Assembly: GCA_948579315.1 (NCBI GenBank)
Contig: CAPAOL010000016.1
Span: forward strand, 1-63,326
Origin: an uncultured Phocaeicola sp.
Lineage (GTDB): Bacteria; Bacteroidota; Bacteroidia; Bacteroidales; Bacteroidaceae
DNA: 63,326 bases
Direction of reading: 5' to 3'
This document shows, in pieces, positions 54,469 through 63,084 of the stretch. A program made the translations under genes and the position numbers. Position 1 is the first letter of the stretch. Every line of letters begins with the position of its first letter. The notes under the pieces were generated by a model. That model was not told the origin of the DNA and searched no databases. It saw only the letters and a list, made by a program, of their open reading frames with translations.

Positions 54469-54501
54469 TTTGCGAGAGTCTGATATTATTCACTATATTT
54501 G
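54469..54501 (+). promoter_or_regulatory. Promoter of the type I-C cas operon
   Basis: TTTG (54469-54472), 21 bp, TATATTTG (54494-54501). RNA would start near 54508, 23 nt before the cas3 ATG. Confidence 0.65.
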
Positions 54502-54530
54502 TGGAATGCTAGCCTTATAAATTTAATCAG

Positions 54531-56756
54531 ATGATAGAGGAAAATCAGTTGATATCCCATTTGTATCAAAATAGGGATAATGGTCAATGGATGATACAAA
54601 CCAATGATGAACATCAAAAGGGGGTTGCTGATATGGCGGCATCCTTCGCCGGGCAGTTCGGACTTCCTTCTTGGGGGCGTGCGCTCGGCCTACTTCATGA
54701 CAAAGGAAAGGAACGGGCGGCATTCCAGCAATACATACGCAAGATGAATGGTTTGCCTACGAGTGACAAGAAGCGCTATGATGATCATACCCATGCTTTT
54801 GTGGGTGGAATATTGGCAAAAGAACTTATGGGAAAGGATGTTTCCCATCTTCTTGTAAACCAAATTATTTCTCATCACACAGGGTTACATGATTTCGGGG
54901 ATGTGGAAAACATATTGAAAGAGAGGCTATTGTCCAAAGAAATAAACGAGGGTGACATTAGCATAAACAAACCTTTATTATTCCAAGAATTTATTGATTC
55001 ACCTTTTTCTAAATCAAAGGTTGAATGGAAACACTTTCATCACCTTTCCCGTATGCTTTTTTCCTGTCTTGTAGATGCCGACCGGCTCGATACAGAACGG
55101 TTTATGGATGTAGAGTCATGGCGGAAGCGGGGAAATTCGGCTACGCTTGCCGATTTGCTTCCACAGCTGGAGGCATATATGCAAAAACTGCAATCGAATG
55201 CAGCCGATACGAAAGTGAACCGCATCCGCCAGCAAGTGAAAGAACAATGCAGTAGAACTTCTTCAAGCGAAAAAGGATTTTATAGTCTTACAGTTCCGAC
55301 GGGAGGCGGTAAAACACTTTCTTCTTTGTTATGGGCCATGAAGCATGCTGTAAGCCATTCAATGAATCGTATCATCATCGCCATCCCATATACCAGTATC
55401 ATTGTGCAAACGGCAGGGCTTTTGAAGGAAATCTTTGGTGAAGAAAATGTATTGGAGCATCATAGTAATTTCGACCCCGATGATATTAAGGACGAGGAAA
55501 ATAGGGAAAAAGCAAAATTGGCTACAGAGAATTGGGACTATCCCATTATTGTCACTACCAATGTACAGCTTTTTGAATCTATGTTTAGCAATAAAACATC
55601 TGATTGCCGCAAACTGCACAACATGGCAAATTCAATTCTTGTTTTGGATGAGGTTCAGATGTTGCCAACCGGCTTCTTGCGGCCGATAGTCGATGCGCTG
55701 AAAGCGTATCAGGAAATGTTCGGGGTTTCGGTATTGTTTACCACGGCAAGCCAGCCGGTACTGAGTGGTCTGATAGAAGGAACAAATCCTAAAGCTGATT
55801 TTAAGGGAATAGAACATATCAAGGAAATTATTCCGGAAGAATTTGCTTTGCATGACCAGCTTCGCCGTGTGAAGTTGTCAATCGATGATACAGGAAAAAC
55901 ATACGATGAGATAGCTGCAAAGGTGTCTGAATATAATAAGGTGTTGTGCATAGTGAACACTCGTAAAGATGCCAAAGAGCTGTATGACCGTTTGCCCAAT
56001 GACGGAGTGAAATTGCATTTGTCTAGAATGATGTGCCCTGCCCACTTACACGAAACTATTGGTAAAATAAAAACTTTATTGAAGGATGAGTCGCAGCCGA
56101 TTGTCAGGGTCATTGCAACCCAGCTTGTGGAGGCCGGTGTGGATATAGACTTTCCGGTTGTGTTCCGTCAAGAAGCAGGACTCGATTCTGTATTGCAAGC
56201 AGCGGGACGGTGCAATCGGGAAGGACGAAGTGCCATGGGACATACATTTGTGTTCAGTCTGGCGGCAGAGAAGCGAAAGCTCTTCGGTTCAATGGCTGAC
56301 TCCAACAATGCTCGGTTGAATTTGCCGGAAGATAGTGATTGGTTTGCTCCTTCTACCATGAAAGCCTATTTTTGTCAATTGTATAGCAGAAAACAAACAT
56401 TTGATGAAAAGGATATAAAGCACTGGCTCTACAAACCTACTGAGTTATGTTTTGAAACTGCATCAAAAGAATTTCACCTGATTGATGATACGAGTATAAA
56501 TGTTATCATAAATTGGGAAAACAGCATGGAACTTATAGAGCAGTTGAAAGAATCGGGGTGTACCTACTCGTTGGTGAAGCAATTGGCGAAATTTACTGTA
56601 GGCATCCGTTCCTATGATTTTAAGCAACTGAAAGGCTATGGGCTTGTCGAAGAAATATTGGAAGGAATATATGTATTGGCAGACAGGTCTCAGTATAATA
56701 AAGCCACAGGTCTCAGCCTTGATAACCATTGGCTGGAGGAAGTATTAATGATATAA
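54531..56756 (+). CDS. cas3: CRISPR-associated nuclease-helicase Cas3 (type I-C)
   Basis: Effector that degrades target DNA recruited by Cascade; 741 aa, normal size for type I-C. The N-terminal HD nuclease domain (about 15-200) has H56-D57 (LLHDKGKE) and the histidine pairs DDHTHAF and IISHHTGLHDFGD. The SF2 helicase follows: Walker A PTGGGKT (about 255-262), the DEAH-box variant D373-E-V-Q376, TTASQP (motif III), NTRKDAKELYDRL, and motifs V/VI ATQLVEAGVDIDF and QAAGRCNREGR. A C-terminal domain of about 130 residues completes it. All key residues are present, so it looks functional. A Bro-N/DinD gene follows after 10 bp. Confidence 0.95.
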   Translation: MIEENQLISHLYQNRDNGQWMIQTNDEHQKGVADMAASFAGQFGLPSWGRALGLLHDKGKERAAFQQYIRKMNGLPTSDKKRYDDHTHAFVGGILAKELMGKDVSHLLVNQIISHHTGLHDFGDVENILKERLLSKEINEGDISINKPLLFQEFIDSPFSKSKVEWKHFHHLSRMLFSCLVDADRLDTERFMDVESWRKRGNSATLADLLPQLEAYMQKLQSNAADTKVNRIRQQVKEQCSRTSSSEKGFYSLTVPTGGGKTLSSLLWAMKHAVSHSMNRIIIAIPYTSIIVQTAGLLKEIFGEENVLEHHSNFDPDDIKDEENREKAKLATENWDYPIIVTTNVQLFESMFSNKTSDCRKLHNMANSILVLDEVQMLPTGFLRPIVDALKAYQEMFGVSVLFTTASQPVLSGLIEGTNPKADFKGIEHIKEIIPEEFALHDQLRRVKLSIDDTGKTYDEIAAKVSEYNKVLCIVNTRKDAKELYDRLPNDGVKLHLSRMMCPAHLHETIGKIKTLLKDESQPIVRVIATQLVEAGVDIDFPVVFRQEAGLDSVLQAAGRCNREGRSAMGHTFVFSLAAEKRKLFGSMADSNNARLNLPEDSDWFAPSTMKAYFCQLYSRKQTFDEKDIKHWLYKPTELCFETASKEFHLIDDTSINVIINWENSMELIEQLKESGCTYSLVKQLAKFTVGIRSYDFKQLKGYGLVEEILEGIYVLADRSQYNKATGLSLDNHWLEEVLMI

Positions 56757-56766
56757 AGAAACGGAT

Positions 56767-57627
56767 ATGACAAAGAAAGAAACATTGAAATTGTTTGAAG
56801 AACGTAAAGTCCGCACCGTGTGGGATGATGAAAAGGAAAAATGGTATTTTTCGATAGTTGATGTGGTGTCAGTTTTAACAGACAGTGTTGATGCAACTGC
56901 TTATTGGCGTAAGTTAAAGCAAAGACTTAAAGAAGAGGGAAATGAAACCGTGACAAATTGTCACGGTTTGAAAATGAAAGCCACAGACGGTAAGATGCGA
57001 CTTACAGATGTGGCTGATACAGAACAACTACTACGTATCATTCAGTCTATCCCATCTCCCAAGGCAGAACCGTTCAAGCAATGGATGGCACATGTAGCAT
57101 CCGAACGTCTTGATCAGATGCAAGACCCTGAGTTGAGTATTGAGCAAGCTATGATGGACTACAAGCGACTTGGTTACTCTGACAACTGGATAAACCAACG
57201 CTTGAAGAGCATTGAAATCCGTAAAGATCTTACAGATCAATGGAAACTACATAATGTAGAGGAAGGTGTTCAATATGCTACTCTTACAGACATTATCTAT
57301 CAGCAATGGACCGGAAAGTCGGCAAAGGAGTACAAACAGTTCAAGGGCTTGAAGAAAGAAAATCTCCGGGACAATATGACCAATGAAGAATTGGTTCTTA
57401 ATATGCTGGCCGAACTCTCTACGACAAGTATTACTAAAGCTAAAAATCCTCAGACATTGGGTGAAAATATGCAGTGTGCGGCTGACGGTGGTGATGTGGC
57501 TCGTGTGGCACGCGAACAGTTGGAGCAAAAAACCGGTCGTGAAGTGGTAACTCCCTTGTCGGCAAAAAGGTTTTTTGAAGGTCAGAAGCCGGAAGATTTA
57601 TTGGAAAACAAGGAAAACGATGAATGA
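56767..57627 (+). CDS. Bro-N domain protein with DinD-like C-terminal part, inside the cas operon
   Basis: A 286-aa protein not part of the standard type I-C set. Residues about 8-110 form a Bro-N domain (RTVWDDEKEKWYFSIVDVV, LTDSVDATAYWRKLK, TDVADTEQLLRIIQSIPSPKA split over the segment), a DNA-binding module found in phage antirepressors. The C-terminal half (about 165-275) recalls E. coli DinD, a DNA-damage-induced RecA modulator: EYKQFKGLKKENLRDNMT, EELVLNMLAE, GGDVARVAREQLE and GREVVTPL. It lies 10 bp after cas3, and its last codons overlap the cas5c start by 8 bp, so it is co-translated with Cascade genes. A 25-bp perfect palindrome lies within (56945-56969). A role in regulation of the cas operon or in repair at target breaks is a guess. 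Confidence 0.85.
   Translation: MTKKETLKLFEERKVRTVWDDEKEKWYFSIVDVVSVLTDSVDATAYWRKLKQRLKEEGNETVTNCHGLKMKATDGKMRLTDVADTEQLLRIIQSIPSPKAEPFKQWMAHVASERLDQMQDPELSIEQAMMDYKRLGYSDNWINQRLKSIEIRKDLTDQWKLHNVEEGVQYATLTDIIYQQWTGKSAKEYKQFKGLKKENLRDNMTNEELVLNMLAELSTTSITKAKNPQTLGENMQCAADGGDVARVAREQLEQKTGREVVTPLSAKRFFEGQKPEDLLENKENDE
56945..56969. repeat. 25-bp perfect palindrome inside the Bro-N/DinD gene
   Basis: AAACCGTGACAA, one central A, TTGTCACGGTTT: both 12-bp arms match exactly. It encodes part of the loop ETVTNCHGL of the Bro-N protein. It can form a strong RNA hairpin or serve as an operator within the operon. Confidence 0.85.
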
Positions 57628-58309
57628 TATGGAATATACAGATAAAGAATATTGTCTGGAGGTGTGGGGCGATTGGGCTTGTTTCACTCGTCCGGAATTG
57701 AAAGTAGAGCGTGTGAGTTACGATGTCATAACGCCATCGGCGGCACGCGCCATCTTTGAAGCGATACTGTTTAAACGCTATGCCATGCGTTGGCAGGTAA
57801 CAAAGATTGAGGTACTCAGACCTATTAAATGGGCTACCATTAGACGGAATGAGGTGGGGGCAGTTGCCAGTAAATCACCTATCATTATTGAAGATAAACG
57901 TCAGCAGAAGAACACGTTGCTTCTGTTGGATGTGCGTTACCGAATTTATGCTAAGTTAGTATTTATTCCGGTAAAAGACCGTCCGAAAGAGGCTTTTGCC
58001 AAGCATCAGCCAAGTGCCGACGAGAATCCTATGAAGTATTATCAGATGTTCGAACGCAGGGCATCACAAGGGCAATGTTTTACGCAGCCCTATCTCGGAT
58101 GTCGTGAGTTTTCTGCAAACTGGAAGTATATTGAAAGTACTGATAATCTTGATTATCCCTTAGCCGAAGACAGGGATTTCGGCATTATGCTTTATGATAT
58201 GGACTTTGAGGAAAATCCACAAAAACCGAATGCTATGTTTTATAGAGCCCAAATGAAAAAGGGAGTGATTGTTGTACCGGATAAAGATAGTGAGGAGGTG
58301 TTGAGATGA
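57620..58309 (+). CDS. cas5c: Cas5c (Cas5d), crRNA-processing Cascade subunit
   Basis: In type I-C systems this RAMP protein cuts the repeat RNA (Cas6 is absent) and stays on the 5' handle. The 229-aa form starts at 57620 (MNDMEYTDKEYC), overlapping the Bro-N stop; an ATG at 57629 is also possible. Blocks: YCLEVWGDWACFTRPELKVER, TPSAARAIFEAIL, and the conserved RRASQGQCFTQPYLGCREF. In the segment ENPMKYYQMFERR the residues K139-Y140 sit where, from memory, the B. halodurans enzyme has its catalytic Lys-His pair; a Tyr there would be a variation to check. The stop overlaps the cas8c ATG by four bases. Confidence 0.93.
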   Translation: MNDMEYTDKEYCLEVWGDWACFTRPELKVERVSYDVITPSAARAIFEAILFKRYAMRWQVTKIEVLRPIKWATIRRNEVGAVASKSPIIIEDKRQQKNTLLLLDVRYRIYAKLVFIPVKDRPKEAFAKHQPSADENPMKYYQMFERRASQGQCFTQPYLGCREFSANWKYIESTDNLDYPLAEDRDFGIMLYDMDFEENPQKPNAMFYRAQMKKGVIVVPDKDSEEVLR

Positions 58310-60021
58310 TACTGAAAGCATTATATGATTACTATCATCGAAGTGGAGATGATGTGGCCCCTTTTGGTTTAGAATACAAAGAGATTGGATTTATTATTGT
58401 TATTGATAGATGTGGAAAATTTCTGCGCTTTGAAGACAGGCGCATAGATAAGAAGTCGGCACAGCGGTTTCTTGTTAAGAAAAGTGTTAGCCGGTCAAGT
58501 GCCCCTGTTGCAAACTATTTGTATGACAATTGTAAATATGTATTTGGTTATTCCGATAAGGGGGATATGGAAAAGATACGTAAGTACTTTGAAGTATTTA
58601 AGGCGAAAGTAAAAGATATATATGATGCTTTTCCGGATAATGAGGACATAAAAGCTGTTTATGCATTTTATCAGCAAGACCATTCTTTTATAGTTGGGGC
58701 TATGCAGAAAGATTCTTTATGGGATGATATAGCCAAAAATCTTAATAAGAAATATTCTACCTTTTCTTTCCTTATAGAAGGGGATACGAAAATAGTGGCT
58801 TCGAAAAGGGAATTGATAAATTTGTTTGACGAGAATCATGGCGTGGCAGGAAATCTTTGTTTGATAACAGGGAGATATTCAAAAGTTGTAGAGATTACAA
58901 CTGCTACAAAGATACTTGGAAGCCAAGAAACAGCTAAACTAGTTGCATTTCAAGTTAATTCCGGGTATGATTCGTATGGGAAATCTAAAGGATACAATGC
59001 TCCAATATCAGAAGAAGCTGAATTTGCATATACAACCGCATTGAATCATTTGCTGCGTTCGGATTCTTACAATAAGTTTATGGTGGGCTCACGTACTTAT
59101 CTTTTCTGGGCTTCCTCCAATAGCGAGGCTTCAAAAGAGTCCGAAAATAGTCTATTTTCTTTGTTGGGGCGGATTGAAGAAGAAAATGACGACTCAAACA
59201 GGCGCATAAAGTTAGTATATGATACTTTCCAGTCTATCTATAACGGAAAATTATCGGCAAACGATGATGACAAATTCTTCATTTTGGGTTTGGCTCCTAA
59301 TTCGGCAAGAATTGCGGTAGTATATTGGAATGAGATGCCTTTGCGTGAATTTGCAGGTTTGATAAGTAAACATTTTACGGATATGGAGATGGTTGACACT
59401 CGCAAAGATAAGAAGCCGTACGTGGGAATGCATTCCATTCTTGGAAATGTTACTCTTGGAGGAAAGTCAAGTGATGCGACTCCCAACCTTCCTGATGCTG
59501 TGGTGAGAAGCATATTTCAAGGGTTGCCGTATCCGGCTTCTCTCTTTCAAGCATGTATTCGTCGCATACGTGCAGAACAATCCGTCAATATAGTGCGTGC
59601 TGCTATCATCAAGGCATATCTCAACAGACTAAACGAAAATAACAACCATAAAAAATTAGATATTATGTTAGACAAAGAAAATCAAAATCAAGGGTATCTT
59701 TGTGGAAGGCTGTTTGCCGTGTTGGAAAACCTACAATATGCAGCAAATAAACAAGATTCCATTCGTTCAAGTTACATGAACGCGGCTTCATCTACGCCAT
59801 CTACAGTATTTTCAACAGTTCTCAAATTATCAAACAGTCATTATGCTAAATTGGCTAAAGAGAAGAAAGGCCTTGCTAATTTCTTTGATAATCAAAAGAA
59901 AGAGATAATAGTTTTAATTCAAAATTTTCCTAATACATTGAGTTTGGAAGATCAAGGACGATTCTTCCTCGGCTATTATCATCAGAAAGCTCACAGAGAG
60001 AATCAAGAAACTGAAGAATAA
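58306..60021 (+). CDS. cas8c: Cas8c (Csd1), large subunit of type I-C Cascade
   Basis: Large Cascade subunit that recognises the PAM, 571 aa, within the usual 550-650 range. Csd1 features: the N-terminal MILKALYDYYHRSGD and GFIIVIDRCGKFLRFEDRR, central TYLFWASSNSEASK and FFILGLAPNSARIAVVYW, then the helical bundle QACIRRIRAEQSVNIVRAAIIKAYLNR split in the C-terminal part, and DKENQNQGYLCGRLFAVLENLQ. The ending FLGYYHQKAHR is a common Csd1 ending. Start overlaps cas5c by four bases; in type I-C an internal start in cas8c can yield a small Cas11-like subunit, which could come from the C-terminal region here (not proven). Confidence 0.94.
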   Translation: MILKALYDYYHRSGDDVAPFGLEYKEIGFIIVIDRCGKFLRFEDRRIDKKSAQRFLVKKSVSRSSAPVANYLYDNCKYVFGYSDKGDMEKIRKYFEVFKAKVKDIYDAFPDNEDIKAVYAFYQQDHSFIVGAMQKDSLWDDIAKNLNKKYSTFSFLIEGDTKIVASKRELINLFDENHGVAGNLCLITGRYSKVVEITTATKILGSQETAKLVAFQVNSGYDSYGKSKGYNAPISEEAEFAYTTALNHLLRSDSYNKFMVGSRTYLFWASSNSEASKESENSLFSLLGRIEEENDDSNRRIKLVYDTFQSIYNGKLSANDDDKFFILGLAPNSARIAVVYWNEMPLREFAGLISKHFTDMEMVDTRKDKKPYVGMHSILGNVTLGGKSSDATPNLPDAVVRSIFQGLPYPASLFQACIRRIRAEQSVNIVRAAIIKAYLNRLNENNNHKKLDIMLDKENQNQGYLCGRLFAVLENLQYAANKQDSIRSSYMNAASSTPSTVFSTVLKLSNSHYAKLAKEKKGLANFFDNQKKEIIVLIQNFPNTLSLEDQGRFFLGYYHQKAHRENQETEE

Positions 60022-60040
60022 TTTTTAAAAATATACAATT

Positions 60041-60925
60041 ATGTCAGAATTAAAGAATAGAATTGATTTCGTTTACATTTTTGATGTACAAGATGGTAAT
60101 CCAAATGGTGACCCGGATGCAGGTAATCTTCCTCGGATAGATGCTGAAACTGGTATAGGCCTTGTTACAGATGTTTGTTTGAAACGCAAGGTACGTAATT
60201 ATGTACAAATAGCCCAAGCAGGAAAAGCAGGTAACGATATTCTTGTCAAATCCAAAGAAATTTCTGGAGAAGAGGTCTTTATTAATGAAGAAATCCGCAA
60301 AATGTACAAAGAAGATTTAGGAATAGAACTAAAAATCAAAGAAAAAGCTCCTGCCGATAAGAGTTCAGCTGGTAAAATTGCTATGTGCAGACGCTTCTTT
60401 GACGTTAGGACTTTTGGAGCAGTACTCTCAACCGGACCTAACGCAGGACAAGTGAGGGGGCCGATTCAAATGACTTTTGCCCGTTCGCAAGATATGATTG
60501 TTTCAGCAGAGCATGCATTAACCGTATGTGTAGCTCGTGATGAAGAAAAGACCTATGAATCACAAGTGGGAATACAGGGACGTAAAGCGACCATTCCTTA
60601 TGGCCTCTATGTCTGTCACGGCTTCATCTCCGCTAACTTGGCACAACAGACAGGATTTTCTGAAGAAGACCTTGAACTATTTTGGGAAGCTTTAAAGAAC
60701 ATGTTCGATGTGGATCGTTCGGCGGCACGTGGATTGATGAGTGCTCAAAAACTGATAGTCTTCAAGCATGACTCCATATTGGGTAATGCTCCCGCCAACA
60801 AGTTGTTTGAATTGGTAAAAGTGGAGAAAGTCTGCGATGGAGCACCACGCTCATTCATCGACTATTCAGTTACTATAGATAAGGAGAATGCTCCATCAAA
60901 TGTAACTATTGAGGAACTGATATAA
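60041..60925 (+). CDS. cas7c: Cas7c (Csd2), backbone subunit of type I-C Cascade
   Basis: RAMP backbone protein that covers the crRNA spacer in several copies; 294 aa, normal length. Csd2/Csh2 hallmarks: RIDFVYIFDVQDGNPNGDPDAGN at the N-terminus in two blocks, RVDAETGIGLVTDVCLKRKVR-like RIDAETGIGLVTDVCLKRK, then FFDVRTFGAVLSTGPNAGQVRGPIQ and a C-terminal DGAPRSFIDYSV. It is 19 bp downstream of cas8c and 9 bp before cas4. Confidence 0.94.
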   Translation: MSELKNRIDFVYIFDVQDGNPNGDPDAGNLPRIDAETGIGLVTDVCLKRKVRNYVQIAQAGKAGNDILVKSKEISGEEVFINEEIRKMYKEDLGIELKIKEKAPADKSSAGKIAMCRRFFDVRTFGAVLSTGPNAGQVRGPIQMTFARSQDMIVSAEHALTVCVARDEEKTYESQVGIQGRKATIPYGLYVCHGFISANLAQQTGFSEEDLELFWEALKNMFDVDRSAARGLMSAQKLIVFKHDSILGNAPANKLFELVKVEKVCDGAPRSFIDYSVTIDKENAPSNVTIEELI

Positions 60926-60934
60926 TTCCATCGT

Positions 60935-61600
60935 ATGTACAATGAAGACGATATGCTCATGTTGTCGGGGATTCAGCACTTTAGGTTCTGTCCCCGGCAA
61001 TGGGCTTTGATACACATTGAGCAGCAATGGGATGATAATCGTCTCACCATCGAAGGACAGATTCTGCACAAGCATGTAGATGATCCGTTTTATAGACAAA
61101 AGTGTGGTGACCAGATAACATTGCGTGCGGTGAATATCGCTTCGCGTGAACTTGGACTCTATGGAATCTCTGATGCCATAGAGTTACTTCCTTCCTCATC
61201 TTTTGAAAATACGATTTTGCATCCCAACTATCCGGGGCGATGGCAACCGGTTGCTGTGGAGTATAAGCATGGCAAACCGAAAAGAAACGAGGTGGATGAA
61301 GTGCAGTTGGCAGCACAAATCATGTGCATAGAAGAAATGTATGCTATCCATATACCATACGGCTCTTTCTTTTATGGGGAGCTTCGCCATCGGGTTAATG
61401 TGGATATAACGGAGGAGCTGCGAAATATAGTCAGACAATGTGCCCGGGATATGCACGATATATTTAGTAAAGCGGTTATCCCGAAGGCTGAATATGGGAA
61501 ACATTGTGACAAGTGCTCGCTGAAAGATATCTGCATGCCGGAAATGGTAAATAATTGTACTTCGGTAGATAATTACCTTACTAAAAATCTGTATCTATGA
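60935..61600 (+). CDS. cas4: Cas4, PAM-processing nuclease of CRISPR adaptation
   Basis: RecB-like iron-sulfur nuclease of 221 aa that trims and orients new spacers with Cas1-Cas2. The cluster cysteines are C19 (FRFCPRQW) and C191, C194, C200 near the C-terminus (CDKCSLKDIC). Nuclease residues: D80 (GISDAIE), E109-Y-K111 (VAVEYKHGK) and Q124 (DEVQLAAQ). All are present. Its end overlaps the cas1 start by four bases. Confidence 0.94.
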   Translation: MYNEDDMLMLSGIQHFRFCPRQWALIHIEQQWDDNRLTIEGQILHKHVDDPFYRQKCGDQITLRAVNIASRELGLYGISDAIELLPSSSFENTILHPNYPGRWQPVAVEYKHGKPKRNEVDEVQLAAQIMCIEEMYAIHIPYGSFFYGELRHRVNVDITEELRNIVRQCARDMHDIFSKAVIPKAEYGKHCDKCSLKDICMPEMVNNCTSVDNYLTKNLYL

Positions 61601-62619
61601 GAAAACTATTGAATACTTTGTATGTGACGACACCGGAAGCGTATCTTAGTAAGGATGGGCTGAATGTCGTTATATCTGTTCAGCAGGAGGAGGTGTTTCG
61701 TATTCCTGTCATAAATATAGAGGGCATCGTTACGTTCGGATATATGGGCGCAAGTCCCGGTGTGATGAAATTGTGTAGTGACAATGGTATATCACTCACA
61801 TTTCTTTCTCCACAAGGCAGATTTATCAGCAGGGTTCAAGGTGCTACGAAAGGGAATGTTCTGTTACGCAAAAAGCAGTACCAATTGTCGGACGATGCAT
61901 CTTGGTCGTTGCATGTGGTTAGGTTGATGATTGGTGGTAAGATTCAAAACTATCGCAATATATTGAGGAGATATATTCGTGATTATGGTGAGAATGAAGA
62001 CATTAATAGGGCGGTGCAAGTATTGGAACGTGCCAAGCGTGATGCTTTGAAGGCTCAAGATAAGACGGAATTAATTGGTTATGAGGGGATGGCTTCGAAT
62101 GCCTATTTTGAGGTATTGCCAATCTTGATACTTAATCAGAAGACTGATTTCCCATTTCATGGTCGCAATCGTCGTCCTCCCAAGGATGCGGTGAATGCCA
62201 TGTTGTCTTTTGCATATACGTTGATAGCCAATGATGTTGCGGCCGCTCTCGAAACTGTTGGCCTTGATCCATACGTCGGGTTTCTCCATACACTCCGTCC
62301 GGGGCGCACATCGTTGGCCTTAGATATGATGGAAGAGTTACGTGCTTACCTTGGCGACCGTTTTATTTTGTCGTTGATTAATAAAAGACAGATTTCAGTA
62401 AAAGACTTCTTGTTCCAAGGTGATAATGGGGTTGTTATGACAGATAAAGGGAAAAAGACTTTTATTACTGCATGGCAGGCAAGGAAAAGGGAAGTGATAA
62501 TTCATCCTTATCTTAATGAAAAAGTTGAAATAGGGCTTCTGCCTTATGTGCAGGCTATGTTAATGGCAAGATATATCAGGCAGGATATTGACGATTATCC
62601 GGTATTTCTTATAAAATGA
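61597..62619 (+). CDS. cas1: Cas1 integrase (type I-C)
   Basis: Integrates new spacers at the leader end of the array together with Cas2; 340 aa. Predicted metal ligands are E163 (IGYEGMASNAYF), H231 (GFLHTLRPGR) and the acidic group D243/E246 (LALDMMEELRA), with the usual spacing. The N-terminal beta domain starts MRKLLNTLYVTTPEAYL, and the helical domain ends with a normal type I-C tail (AMLMARYIRQDIDDYPVFLIK). No gap or frameshift is visible. Confidence 0.95.
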   Translation: MRKLLNTLYVTTPEAYLSKDGLNVVISVQQEEVFRIPVINIEGIVTFGYMGASPGVMKLCSDNGISLTFLSPQGRFISRVQGATKGNVLLRKKQYQLSDDASWSLHVVRLMIGGKIQNYRNILRRYIRDYGENEDINRAVQVLERAKRDALKAQDKTELIGYEGMASNAYFEVLPILILNQKTDFPFHGRNRRPPKDAVNAMLSFAYTLIANDVAAALETVGLDPYVGFLHTLRPGRTSLALDMMEELRAYLGDRFILSLINKRQISVKDFLFQGDNGVVMTDKGKKTFITAWQARKREVIIHPYLNEKVEIGLLPYVQAMLMARYIRQDIDDYPVFLIK

Positions 62620-62628
62620 TTTTTAATT

Positions 62629-62919
62629 ATGTACATTCTTGTGACTTACGATGTGGATACTACAAGCAAAGAGGGGGCTCGCCGTTTACGATGTGTGGCC
62701 AAGGCTTGTCTGGATTATGGACAGAGGGTGCAGAACTCAGTCTTTGAGTGTGTAGTGACGGAAGCGCAATATTCTCTTCTAAAAGGGAGAGTTAGGGATA
62801 TTATTGATATGTCTCTTGATAGTGTTCGTTTTTATATTCTTAGTAAAAATGAGAATAAGAGGGTGGAAGTAATAGGTGTTGAAACGGCGTATAAACTTGA
62901 GGAGGCTCTTATAATATAA
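62629..62919 (+). CDS. cas2: Cas2 (type I-C)
   Basis: Small ferredoxin-fold protein of 96 aa bridging two Cas1 dimers. The N-terminal strand MYILVTYDVD contains the conserved aspartate D8; GQRVQNSVFECVVTEAQ and SVRFYILSKN are family blocks. It is the last protein gene before the leader and array, as usual for type I-C. Confidence 0.95.
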   Translation: MYILVTYDVDTTSKEGARRLRCVAKACLDYGQRVQNSVFECVVTEAQYSLLKGRVRDIIDMSLDSVRFYILSKNENKRVEVIGVETAYKLEEALII

Positions 62920-63084
62920 TGCGAATGTGGTGTGTTACAAAAAAAGTAGTATCTTCGCATGTGTTAATAATCAGTAGATTAAATTATTTGTAGGGTATTT
63001 CTTTGTTATGAAGTTGAATAATAATGATGATTCGCATAACAGTGGATTAAATTTGCTGATTTATAATATGTTATTAGATATAGA
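62920..63084 (+). promoter_or_regulatory. CRISPR leader
   Basis: AT-rich, 165 bp, between the cas2 stop and the first repeat. It contains a TATCTTCG box (62950-62957), close to the Bacteroides -7 consensus, and a duplicated two-part motif: TTCGCAT then CAGTAGATTAAATT (62954-62960; 62972-62985) and TTCGCAT then CAGTGGATTAAATT (63031-63037; 63040-63053). The array promoter and sites for spacer integration should lie here. Confidence 0.75.

Larger units (their letters stand above)
54130..54530. other. Gene-free region between hisS and cas3
   Basis: Three inverted repeats are visible: GCAATCAT/ATGATTGC (54146-54153 and 54176-54183), ATAACGT/ACGTTAT (54202-54208 and 54218-54224) and a 16-bp perfect stem at 54280-54326. 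The cas promoter closes the region at 54469-54501. No coding sequence. Confidence 0.7.

Noticed and set aside
62751..62763. 13-base match between cas2 and the hairpin upstream of cas3 (TGTAGTGACGGAA)
   Set aside because: A match of this length is expected by chance many times in a 63-kb window; flanks do not match.
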